Positions 55,576 through 64,000 of a stretch of DNA of 64,000 bases are shown here, in pieces (position 1 is the first letter of the stretch; each line of letters opens with the position of its first letter). The position numbers and the translations under genes are program-made. The notes beneath the pieces were generated by a model. That model saw nothing but the letters and a program-made list of their open reading frames with translations. It ran no database searches and had not been told where the DNA came from. The stretch is from Entoloma clypeatum. Taxonomy: Eukaryota; Basidiomycota; Agaricomycetes; Agaricales; Entolomataceae. The DNA is taken from positions 3,286,001 to 3,350,000 of the forward strand of contig OY751496.1 in assembly GCA_963565915.1 (NCBI GenBank). Direction: 5' to 3'.

Positions 55576-57632
55576 ACAATGTTGTCTTGATGATGTGACA
55601 GGACTCACATATTCAGCCGTTGCTCTTGTTAGTCACGACCTCAAGGAAGAGCTCTAAATATGTAAGTTAGTTAGTAGCAGATACACATAGAAATGATGTT
55701 ACTTACTTTAGGGCTCATGGATGCTTGTGGCGTGGTAGCATCACAGCGACCGTGGAAGAGGACAGGATTAAAAGAACAAAAGTTCGACTCAAGTACAAAT
55801 GTGGTCACATGACTTTGTTGACATGACTTTGTCCATTGTTGAACTTTGTTCAACGTTCACGCGCATTCACGCCATTTGTCTCGCATGGGCCTCCTACAAT
55901 AAACTCAAACCTCTATTGACCAACATTGCAGAGATAGTATAAAGGATATGTTATTACCAGGTTGTATTTTTGTATATATTGTGTCAACATTCCAACTTGT
56001 CCGATATGATGGAACTTAGTCAGAACTAGGTATTTAAGTTATTATACTATGGATAGTATAGAACTAGCAGTCTAGGCACGCTGTGATACTGTCAACACTA
56101 TGGGTGCTATGGGATGCTCTTGGCTAAAGTGGGTTGCTATGGGATGCTCTCGCGCTAGGTCAGGGTGCTATGACAGGCTATGGGAAAAATCAGGGTTTGC
56201 TGATGCAGTGGATCGTTTTCGAGTGGGATTCCATCGGAAAATGCTTTTGAGAGTTCCCATATGTTACAGAAGACATATAATGTGGTAGGTGGTATCTTGG
56301 ATGTAGATTTCATTGCAAAGTGATAGAAAGTGCCATAACTACAAGTCGGCTACAAGCAACGACACGTTGCGACACATTAATTATGTTATGTAATCACCCA
56401 TTCGCTCTCGAATTCGAGGGGAACTGGTACAGGCTTTACTAGGTCAATTATCACTAAACCAAATACGCAAGACATGTTTTTTATCCATTTTATTTGTATT
56501 CTTGCAAACAAAATTCAAAATTCTGAGCAGAAGCATGTCATTTCATAATATAGAGCATTGATTTACTAGCATCTCGCCACTTAATAAAGGTTCTGTTTGC
56601 AAGAATACATGTAAAATACCATTCTGATTCATTTTCTCCATACAAGCTTGACACCATTTTTACTCATTCATGCTGTACCGATTCTTGCCAAAATCCAAGT
56701 CTATTTTGGCGGGAGTGAGTCTGATGCCGGAGCTTCAAATAACTGTGCATTGCCCATCACCACACATAGGGATTACAGTGCTTTTCATCACCTTACTTGT
56801 CAAGGTAGTTCCCAAAGGTAGTGCTGGGTCTAAATCACATTTGGCATGATATGATACATCAGCGCCAAGTAGCGCTGGTGACTTGTAAGTACCATAGGTA
56901 TTTCTTGTTTTATACAGGCCTGCAGCCTGGCCAATTTTTTTTTGTATAATACCATATTATACTGTATGTATCATATGTATTATATGTATAATTGGTATAA
57001 AACACTATTTAGTTGTCCCTGTTGCTCCACTTTATGATCGGCTGCTGCAATTGAAGGACTGGGGTTGAGAGCTGAGAGCTGAGAGCTGAGCATGAGGTTG
57101 GCTGCAAAATGCTGTTTCTTGACTCAGTGTGTTGATATTATTATCCATCACATCAATATCAATCTGACTGATTGAGGAGTCACCAAAACAAAATATATAT
57201 AAATCAACACACCTCTGGAGCCTGACCCATATTACCATCCCAATTGTTCTTCATACAATGTAAGTGTGGTCCAATATCCTGACCATTTCATGGCATCAGC
57301 TCCATCTCATTGCAAATCAAACACGCTCAACATCGCATCCTCAACTTGCACATGGGAGAAGCCTGGGTCTTCCAGGAATTGTCTGGCAGTGTTCTTGAGC
57401 AAGAAATGTTGATCCTTGTTCATTGCCCTGGCCATAAATTGAACTTGGGCGTTGATCAAATAGAAAATGCAAAACTCACCAAAACCAATCAGAGCAAAAC
57501 AAAGGCGGGACTCAATTTCCCCCCAATTAGAGTGCTTGTTACCAGTAGATCACTTAGCTATTTAATTCTGAAATTTCGAGGGTTTTTAGGTCTTTAATAC
57601 CATATTATACTAGGGTTCTGGGACCTCAGATG
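55576..57632. other. Gene-poor AT-rich spacer
   Basis: No convincing gene. A 15-bp inverted repeat, 56496-56510 against 56594-56608 (GTATTCTTGCAAACA), bounds a 113-bp segment. TTGCTATGGGATGCTCT occurs twice near 56105-56150. AG-rich GAGAGCTGAGA repeats lie near 57067-57090. Confidence 0.5.
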
Positions 57633-57909
57633 TACTGTAGCATTTCAATCAATTTGTCGGGCCTGTGACGCATGACATGGTGTGATGAAATTTTGATTTC
57701 ATTGCGGCCAAAAATTTCCGTGATGTCAACTCAAGTGACCAATCTTTGTCATTTTCAGTGCCATTTTTGGCAATTTCTCCATGCCATTTTTGGAAATCCT
57801 GCGTGCCAAATTTGTCGCCGGGCTCAGGAAAGTGTGACAAACATGACATTCCAGTGTTTTCAAGAGCCCCGTTATGCGTGACCAACAAATTGATTGAAAT
57901 GCTACAGTA
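57633..57909. mobile_element. 277-bp MITE-like inverted-repeat element
   Basis: 57633-57657 and 57885-57909 are perfect 25-bp inverted repeats starting TACTGTAGCATTTC. A weaker match (GTGACGCATGAC against GTCACGCATAAC) extends the arms inward. Non-coding interior. It lies 28 bp from the LTR at 57938. Confidence 0.75.
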
Positions 57910-57937
57910 TAATACATAGGATACCAGTATTATACGA

Positions 57938-58286
57938 TGTTATGCTTAACAAACCATTCCAAGCTTCGGGCAGAGTATGCAGGAGGTGGAAAGGTGAGGA
58001 GCAATGTGATTGCTAAATCTAAGGAATGTAGCTATGGTACATGAGGTTTATATAATACTGACTATGAGCAGTAGTGAATGAGTCAGTAACTGCAGAAGGC
58101 AGTGCACATGAGTAAGACGACTGCGGATTGAGTAACACTACTGCAGAGCTGAGTAAGGTTACTGCTGCAGAGCTGAGTAAGGGGAACGAAAGTAGCTATT
58201 AGACATAGTGTATTCATAAGAGGGCACCGAGTCAGGATGATAAGTAAAAGAGATGACATGGTCTGCATACTGTAGAGTCCGTAACA
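57938..58286 (-). repeat. LTR of an E1/E2-family relic (E5), minus strand
   Basis: 349 bp, reverse complement of the E1 LTR (TGTTATGCTTAACAAACC at the left, GTCCGTAACA at the right). It is followed by the complement of a polypurine tract (CCCCCCTTC), so this is the 3' LTR of a minus-strand element. Confidence 0.85.
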
Positions 58287-58620
58287 TGTTCCCCCCTTCA
58301 AGCTCTGTGTCCACACAGAGTCATTGTCCCCATCCCTCATTGTTGTTGGGATCGGACCAGTTCGGACTGTCCTTGAGGCTCCAATCATATATCAGCTCTT
58401 CGTTGATGACAACGGCAAGTTTGAGGCCTTTGATGGCCAGCCGAATACATCGATTTTTGATGACGAGGATGCTGGTGTAATTCCCAAGAATTTATTTCTC
58501 CTCAGGGCTGGGGGCGATGGGGAGGTTGGACAGCGAGTGAAGCCGGATGTGCATGCGATGAAGGAGGTCGGCAAGGGAAGTTTCAAGGGCATGGATTTGG
58601 TCTCTCATGGAGAGTGCTTC
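58287..58620 (-). pseudogene. ORF3 relic of E5
   Basis: On the minus strand it encodes MRDQIHALETSLADLLHR followed by sequence matching E1 ORF3 through NEELIYDWSLKDSPNWSDP, with one in-frame TAA near 58497 and a codon missing in the HRQMH segment. It is cut at 58621 by E4. Confidence 0.8.
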
Positions 58621-58860
58621 TGTAAGGGCGACCTTACAATCCAAGCCTCAAACTCAGATACTTGCAAGGGAAACAAGATGAATGATAGTACCTACAATCT
58701 GACGTGCGGAGTAGCGGATGGGGGCGGAGTCGTCGGATGCGGAGAGATGGATAAGATGTTGGAGACAGCGGATATGATTGGAGGATGTCGGAGATGGTGG
58801 AATAGAAAGGAAAGGAAGAAAGGAAAGGAAAAGTGAAAAGTGAAAGTGGTTGCCCTTACA
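58621..58860 (-). repeat. E4 3' LTR
   Basis: 240 bp, TGTAAGGGC...GCCCTTACA, followed by the complement of a polypurine tract (CACCCCCCCTTC). It lacks about 200 bp present in the right LTR between GCAAGGG and AAACAAGATG. Confidence 0.82.
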
Positions 58861-58871
58861 TCACCCCCCCT

Positions 58872-59255
58872 TCAAGGCACGGCGTCTCGACATGTCAGGC
58901 GAAATGAGTTGAATATTGCGGCGGCGATCCACCGCAGAGCTCCCGGGAAGTCACGGACTAGGCGCGGAGCGTGGACATTGTCTTCTGCTTCCCAGGAATT
59001 CTCTTCGTAGCCATATCCCTTCCATTTGACCCAGAATTGAAGCTTGCCTCGATGCAGTCGGCTATCCAAGAGGTTTTCAACATCATACTCCAATTCTTCT
59101 CCGACTACCGTCAGAGGCAGAGGAGAGCGGACTTGGCGTCGGAAAGGATCATTGGGAACCAGTGAAAGTTTGACGACATGGAATACTGGGTGAAGGCGGG
59201 ACATGGAAGAGGGAAGGCGAAGTTCATAGGCATGTGTTCCGACTGGTCGGACCAC
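58872..59255 (-). pseudogene. pol: E4 Pol C-terminus with chromodomain
   Basis: Contains RLHPVFHVVKLSLVPNDPF, typical of the region after integrase, then the chromodomain (EYDVENLLDSRLHRGKLQFW, VKWKGYGYEENSWE) and a short tail. It is offset by a frameshift from the integrase frame at about 59290. Confidence 0.85.
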
Positions 59256-59297
59256 TGGGAAAGGGCCTATGTATCGATGTGCAAGTTCTTTTGTGGG

Positions 59298-60155
59298 TCA
59301 GGTGGTTTTGAGGTCTGATGAGTCTAAAAAGACCTTGTCCCCCGGGCAAAATGTCGGAGTGGTGCTCCGATGCTGGTTGTAGTATCGCGCCATGTCGTCT
59401 TTTGCCTTTGTCAGTGCTGCGCAAGCCTCCTCTAGAGCGGACTTCATCCGCTGGCTGACTACCGCCTCGATCTCCGTCCGCATCTCGTGAGGTTCAAATC
59501 CCATGCGTGGATGGTGGCCGGTGTCAATGTAGAATGGAGTTTGATGTGTCGATGCGTGAACATGGTTGTTGTATGCAAATTCAGCCATCGGAAGCCATTC
59601 ATCCCAATCGTCTTGACATTCATTGACGAATAGGCGAAGGTATTGTTCCAATCCTTGATTGACCCGCTCCGTCTGTCCGTCCAACTGTGGATGGTAGGCT
59701 GTTGAGGCAGCAACCTTAATGTTAAGCAGCCTGTATAGTTTGCGCGTGAACTTGGCGACAAACTGTGGTCCTCGGTCGGAGACAATGGCCTCTGGTAGTC
59801 TGTGGAGTTTCCAGACATTTTGAACATAGGAGCGTGCAGTCCCGAGTGCGGAGATGTCGGAGTGTGTCAGGATGAAGTGTCCCCACTTCCCTACTGAGTC
59901 CACTATGACCATGATAGCGTCGTAGCCGTGGGCTTCTGGTAGTTCAGTAATGAAGTCAACACTGGTTACTTGCCATCGCTCCGTGGGGACTGGTAGCGGA
60001 TTGAGCTCTCCGGAGGGCGGAGTGCGTCGGACCTTGGTGCGGAGGCATGGGTCGCATGTCTTGCAATATTGACCTATTAAACAAGACATGTGTGGCCACC
60101 AGTAATTGCGTGACACCAGTTCCAAGGTTTTCCACCGTCCAGGATGTCCGGCCAC
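59298..60155 (-). pseudogene. pol: E4 integrase
   Basis: 285-codon frame: HHCC finger with HPGRWKTLELVSRNYWWP and CKTCDPCLRTK, catalytic Asp (VDFITEL), Asp (SDRGPQFVAKF) and Glu (DGQTERVNQ). The core reads open, but the frame ends early at TGA (59298) and is separated from RT by a deletion. Confidence 0.87.
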
Positions 60156-60658
60156 CAGAGTGTCATGGCGTTGTGTGAGGATCCGATGATGCAGTTGGGG
60201 ATTGTTAGGAACATAGTCTGGAATGTGGATGGACTATTAGTGAGGCCGAAGAACATCACCAATGGTTCATAGAGTCCGTGATTGGTCCGAAAAGCGGCCT
60301 TCCACTCGTCTCCGGGTTTTATCCGCACATTGTTGTAGCCCCAGCAGATGTCGAGCTTGGTGAAGTATTGAGCGCGTTGAAGTTTATTGATCAGTTTGGA
60401 TATGAGCGGAAGTGGATACTTGTTTTTGATAGTTTTGGAATTGAGTGACCAGTAGTCTTGTACAAGACGAAGCAAGCCATCCTTCTTCTTGATGTAGAAT
60501 ACCGGAGATGCCATCAGAGGCTTGGAAGGGTGGATCTGACCAGTTGCAAGGTTTTCCTCCAAAAACGCGTCGAGTTCCTTCTGTTTGTTCGGAGCAAGCA
60601 GATATACCTTACAAACTGCCAGAGAGGCCTCCAGAACAAGTTCAATGCGTGGTCCCAA
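60156..60658 (-). pseudogene. pol: E4 reverse transcriptase, N-terminal part
   Basis: [59 protein letters not shown] and MFFGLTNSPSTFQ are RT fingers and palm. The frame then joins directly to sequence just before the integrase, so YMDD, thumb and RNase H are gone. Confidence 0.85.
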
Positions 60659-61314
60659 GTCCGCTCTTCTGGTAAGGTGTTGAAAGAGGTCTTTGAGAAT
60701 ATGTCTTCGAAGTCAAACAAGTGGTCTGGTACAGAGTCGCGGAAAGATTTAGGTTTTTGGTTACTGAGGAAGGCCTCAGATAGACGTTGCAAGATATTGG
60801 ATGAAGCGCGGATGAACTCCGCCTCCGCGGGTACTGTTCCGACAAAAAGGCGGTCTCCCTCCTCAAACTCATCCTCTTCCTCAGCTTCTTCCGCTAACTC
60901 CTCCACTTCCTCTCCTTCTGTGACATCCTCCACCCATGGGCCAAGTGGAGCCTCATCCTCTAGACCGGATGTCGGAGTGGAACCCATCCGACAGGCTCGG
61001 ATGCAGACTTGTTCAAACTTCCGCTCCTTCTGCTCTTGGGCTGCCTCCTGGTGGCATGTCCGGCATCGTGCAGGACACCGGCTCATCTTCACTTCCCCTG
61101 ACGTCCAATCTACCTTGGGGTTGTGTTCTTTGAGCCAAGTGAAGCCTAGCACAATTTCTTGTTTTCCCAAACTTGTGACTGCAAGCTGGGTCCGTTCCGA
61201 GTGATCCCGATAGCAGAGCACTACATCCAACACCTCCGTTATTGCTCCGGCCTCGTTTGGAGTTCCGTCGATGTTGTATACCGGAATTGCACGTTGTAGT
61301 TTTCGAGTAGAGAG
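60650..61314 (-). pseudogene. pol: E4 protease and linker
   Basis: The frame continues from gag after TGA 61315-61317: VYNIDGTPNEAGAIT, VLGFTWLKEHNPKVDWTSGE and CRTCHQEAAQEQKE, then an acidic stretch and FDFEDIFSKTSFNTLPEERT. A frameshift near 60650 separates it from RT. Confidence 0.82.
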
Positions 61315-62374
61315 TCAATGTTTCTCGACCAGAGTGCGTTCAATAAACGACCCTGTTGCCCCGTTGTCGAGTAAGGCCTTTTGTGATAGTGTGTCTTTGG
61401 TGTCGGTAGTTTCAAGAACTATGAAGCGAAGGGGGCATTCACGACCAAAGTGACCTGTTTTGTTACATCTGAAGCATGCATTGGCATTCTTACCTTTGAT
61501 GCGTGAAGTATCAATGTCCATTGCATTGGGGTCCCTTGTCGGCGGAGCGGATGCGGATGTGAGCGGAGCTGTATGCGGAGTGAATGGAATGTAGGGGTGA
61601 GGGAATACTGAGGTGCCAGGTACTCTTGGTCCGACAACATTGCGGAAGGCAGAGGTGCGGGTCGGAGCAGTGGCTTTGAAGGCTTTGTTGGCAATCCTAT
61701 TGTTGTCATTGACTCGTGCTGCAGAGTACCACTCGTTGGGGTTGTCATCTGCAGGTCGTCCGTGGGTCAGGGTGGCAATCTCGTTCTGAATGTTGGAACG
61801 GAGACCATGGCAGAATTTGAGTACGATGTTGGTATCCTCCTGATAGCCCGCTTTGTCAATGTAGTCTTTGAACTCATCAATATAGGTCTCGACATCCCAT
61901 TGACCTTGATAATAGGATTCTCCTTCGAGGATCAGTCTCACATCCTGTTCCTCATTCTTTGGAGTGAACTCCGCTGTAAAGACTGCATGGAAGTCCACCC
62001 AAGTCCGATAAGGCAGAGCACCGGTCCTCCGCTCCTGTCGGATAATGTGATCTGCAAAGCATGCTGCGCGTCCACTCTTCATGAAAGATAAGGCCCAATA
62101 AATTTTAGCGTGGTCATCTGCGAACTGTTCTGGAGCCAGCCCCATAAACAATTCACAGGAGTTTAGAAAGGTCCAGCCATTTGCGCGCGATCCATCGAAG
62201 TCCAACAGATTGGCAGGTTTTGCTCGGAGCAGGTGGGATAGGTGGCGGAGCTGGGGCAGGAATTGCGTTGAAGGCGAGGAGGAGTTGGTCAAGTTGAGTT
62301 GAGATATCAGCGAGAGTTTGATGTTGTTCCTGGAACTTGTGCTCGAGCTGTTCAAGGCGATTGGAGTTGTCCAT
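61315..62374 (-). pseudogene. gag: E4 Gag and start of protease
   Basis: ATG 62374 opens MDNSNRLEQLEHKFQEQHQT (coiled coil). Near 62218 the minus strand reads AGCAAAACC where AGCAAACC would keep the frame, a one-base insertion; Gag then continues (LLDFDGSRANGWTFLNSC, FCHGLRSNIQNEI) to a CCHC knuckle CFRCNKTGHFGREC and the protease motif LDNGATGSF. TGA at 61315-61317 follows VEKH. Confidence 0.87.
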
Positions 62375-62525
62375 TACTATGCGCAGAGCAGAATCACCAG
62401 TTATGGAGAGGTAATTAGAAGAACTGGAAGGGGTGTGAGATGTATCAGAGTCAGACGCGGACGAAGCTGCTCCGAAGCGCGGAATCGTGACAACGATGCA
62501 ATCGGACCCAGTCCAATTAGAAGAG

Positions 62526-62535
62526 AACTTTCTAC
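62526..62535 (-). other. E4 primer-binding site, self-priming type
   Basis: On the minus strand AGAAAGTTCT begins 2 nt after the 5' LTR end (62538) and is complementary to AGAACTTTCT of the same LTR (62654-62663). This is the same spacing as in E1 and E2. Confidence 0.6.
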
Positions 62536-62537
62536 TG

Positions 62538-62866
62538 TAAGGGCGACCTTACAATCCAAGACTCAAACTCAGATACTTGCAAGGGAGATCCAAAGTTTAG
62601 ATTGAGCAGTCTGATAAGTAATACAACACACACCTTGCAAGGGAGATCCGAAGAGAAAGTTCTAAGGATTCCCCTGCAAGCTAGCGAGATAAATAGTAAA
62701 ATGAGATATGAAATAAGAGATAAAACGAGATGTATGAGTGATGAGCGATGATCGGGAGTAGCGATGAAGGATGAATGGAAACAAGATGAATGATAGTACC
62801 TACGATCCGACATGCGGAGTAGTGGATGGGGGCGGAGTCGTTGGATGCGGAGAGATGGATAAGATA
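62538..62866 (-). repeat. E4 5' LTR, truncated
   Basis: Matches the left LTR from TGTAAGGGCGACCTTACAAT to GAGAGATGGATAAGAT, where similarity stops; the outer U3 part is missing. It contains about 200 bp absent from the left LTR. Confidence 0.72.
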
Positions 62867-62905
62867 GAGTATACTAGGACTGCAAGACGACACACCCACC
62901 GTGAT

Positions 62906-63113
62906 TGTTGAAACTTTTCCATCACGTAGATTAGATTATATCACGTGACCTTAGACATCTTCGATTACATACTTGTTTGGTTGGTACAAACAGTAGTACG
63001 GTATATAAGACCAGGAAACTGTCAATATCAACAAGTTGTCTCTTGACTCTTAACCAGCTCCATCGCTCTTACCAGCCTCAACCGCTCTCACCAGCCTCAC
63101 CCTTCCCAACCAA
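62906..63113 (+). repeat. Possible LTR of a Ty1/copia element
   Basis: Starts TGTTG, has TATATAAG at 63002-63009 and CT-rich transcribed sequence ending near CAACCA, in front of a copia-type Gag. The second LTR lies outside the window, so the limits are a guess. Confidence 0.35.
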
Positions 63114-63569
63114 GTAAGTGACTAGAACGGTAGAGTAGATTACTTCCACTGTAGCTGTGTTGCTCAGTACATCTGTGGTTAGTGCCCCAGGTGGAACTTC
63201 AACAGGTTATGGGCCCCGGATAGCAGAGGGACTTGGGAATGCTGGCAACAGCGAGTACCTGCCCACTCTACCCTGGTTGGCAAAGAACCGATTGAAAGAT
63301 CTAGGTTCTGAGTCTTACTTCTTCACACATGAACCTGGGAACGTCATTACGACAAGTACCTGTCATGAAGCGTCCCTAAGGGGATTGACTTAGTACACGT
63401 CATGTGGAAACGTTGATCGTACCTCACACACTTCTGACAAAAAGGATTTTTCCCACAAACCGCTATTCCTAAAGGGAATATGTTATGAGGAATCATTTAT
63501 TTGTTTTCTCTAAATCAAATTCACAAAGAACATCACTGGTTGGGAGAACTCCTTTTAGACTCATTAAAA
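63114..63569 (+). other. Leader region before copia-type Gag
   Basis: No supported gene; a 78-codon frame at 63157-63393 has no recognisable features. Presumed untranslated leader with the primer-binding site. Confidence 0.35.
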
Positions 63570-64000
63570 ATGTCTACCTCTCGCTCCGCCCTCGACTCCA
63601 TCGCCATCTTTGATGGCATCGACTACCAGAGTTGGGCCAAAAAAATGAAGTCGTACCTTCTCCATCAAGGAGTCTGGCGCCTCGTATCCGGCGACATTGA
63701 GCGCCCCGACATCACAGACTTTATGGTCACGGTCTCCACCCCTGCCTCCACTACTTCTACATCTGCAACCCAACCTCCAGTGGTCACCACTACCGTCAAC
63801 CAACCTGCCTTCCACAAAGAAAGGAAGATCTGGATGAGGGATGATGACATGGCTCTGGGTTCCATCCGTCTCAAAGTCTCCGAAGCAATCAGGAGGTACA
63901 TCAAGGACGCCGCAACCTCAAAAGAAGCCTGGACATCATTGAAGGACACATACTCGAAGATCTCCCCCGCCACTATATTTGGCGACTTCAAAGCCGCTGC
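63570..64000 (+). CDS. gag: Ty1/copia-type Gag, N-terminal part (runs off the window)
   Basis: ATG 63570, open to the end (143 codons). LDSIAIFDGIDYQSWAKKMK followed by SYLLHQGVWRLVSGDIERPD is the N-terminal signature of copia Gag (DUF4219-like), followed by a Thr/Ser-rich insert and the UBN2-like core (WMRDDDMALGSIRLKVSEAI, SKEAWTSLKDTYSK). The rest of the element would lie to the right. Confidence 0.88.
   Translation, partial: MSTSRSALDSIAIFDGIDYQSWAKKMKSYLLHQGVWRLVSGDIERPDITDFMVTVSTPASTTSTSATQPPVVTTTVNQPAFHKERKIWMRDDDMALGSIRLKVSEAIRRYIKDAATSKEAWTSLKDTYSKISPATIFGDFKAA

Larger units (their letters stand above)
58621..62866 (-). mobile_element. E4: deleted Ty3/gypsy chromovirus, minus strand
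   Basis: 3' LTR at 58621-58860, internal region 58861-62537 and part of the 5' LTR from 62538. Gag-Pol was one long frame: Gag, protease, RT start, then a deletion to integrase, then chromodomain. It has several frameshifts, one stop at the protease, and the RT-RNase H deletion, so it is dead. It is a different lineage from E1/E2 (LTR TGTAAGGGCG...GCCCTTACA) but also has a self-complementary primer site. Inserted in E5. Confidence 0.88.

Noticed and set aside
57310..57597. 95-aa plus frame
   Set aside because: No features, atypical AT-rich composition, and no nearby promoter signal.

Overview
The window looks like a repeat-rich accessory region of a basidiomycete genome, most likely a mushroom-forming Agaricomycete. 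The evidence is short spliceosomal introns (48-89 bp), Pol III tRNA boxes, chromodomain Ty3/gypsy elements, and multi-intron DUF2235 genes of the type common in Agaricomycetes. The species cannot be named from the sequence.

Left part (1-22835). The 3' end of an Spt5-like gene is followed by three nested LTR retrotransposons. The outer element (E1, 1500-22835, decayed) is a chromodomain gypsy element. Its gag gene is split by E3 (2847-10974), an 8.1-kb gag-only element with two 1071-bp LTRs that differ at one base by eye and a 4-bp target duplication. Its 3' end is split by E2 (15814-22395), a young relative of E1 with two 370-bp LTRs, a 5-bp target duplication and a nearly intact pol carrying one premature TGA. 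E1 and E2 have an 11-nt primer-binding site complementary to the predicted start of their own RNA (Tf1-like self-priming), overlapping frames in front of gag, and an extra small ORF after pol.

Middle part (23.3-54.1 kb). This is a cluster of host genes amplified by segmental duplication. It holds eight copies (seven intact, one broken) of a small secreted protein built from DUF5648-type repeats; four copies of a DUF2235 (Tle1-like alpha/beta hydrolase) gene, two intact with 11 exons and two dead; and a small family related to an HEXXH protein (one copy with HELAH, one with YELGR, one remnant). The recurring unit is HEXXH-family gene, divergent DUF2235 gene, then DUF5648 gene. One unit is also present inverted (23.5-27.8 kb against 47.7-52.4 kb). 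Two LRR/F-box-like gene fragments, one unknown 211-aa gene and short inverted-repeat elements lie between.

Right part (54.1-64.0 kb). It contains a tRNA-Arg(CCG) gene with a 9-nt intron, a G-rich minisatellite, two inverted-repeat elements, a relic of the E1/E2 family (LTR plus ORF3), a deleted minus-strand chromovirus (E4, 58621-62866) inserted into that relic, and the start of a Ty1/copia-type Gag that runs off the end.

Exon coordinates were derived by eye from splice signals, reading phase and comparison between paralogues inside the window. Family names rest on recognised motifs. No database search was run.
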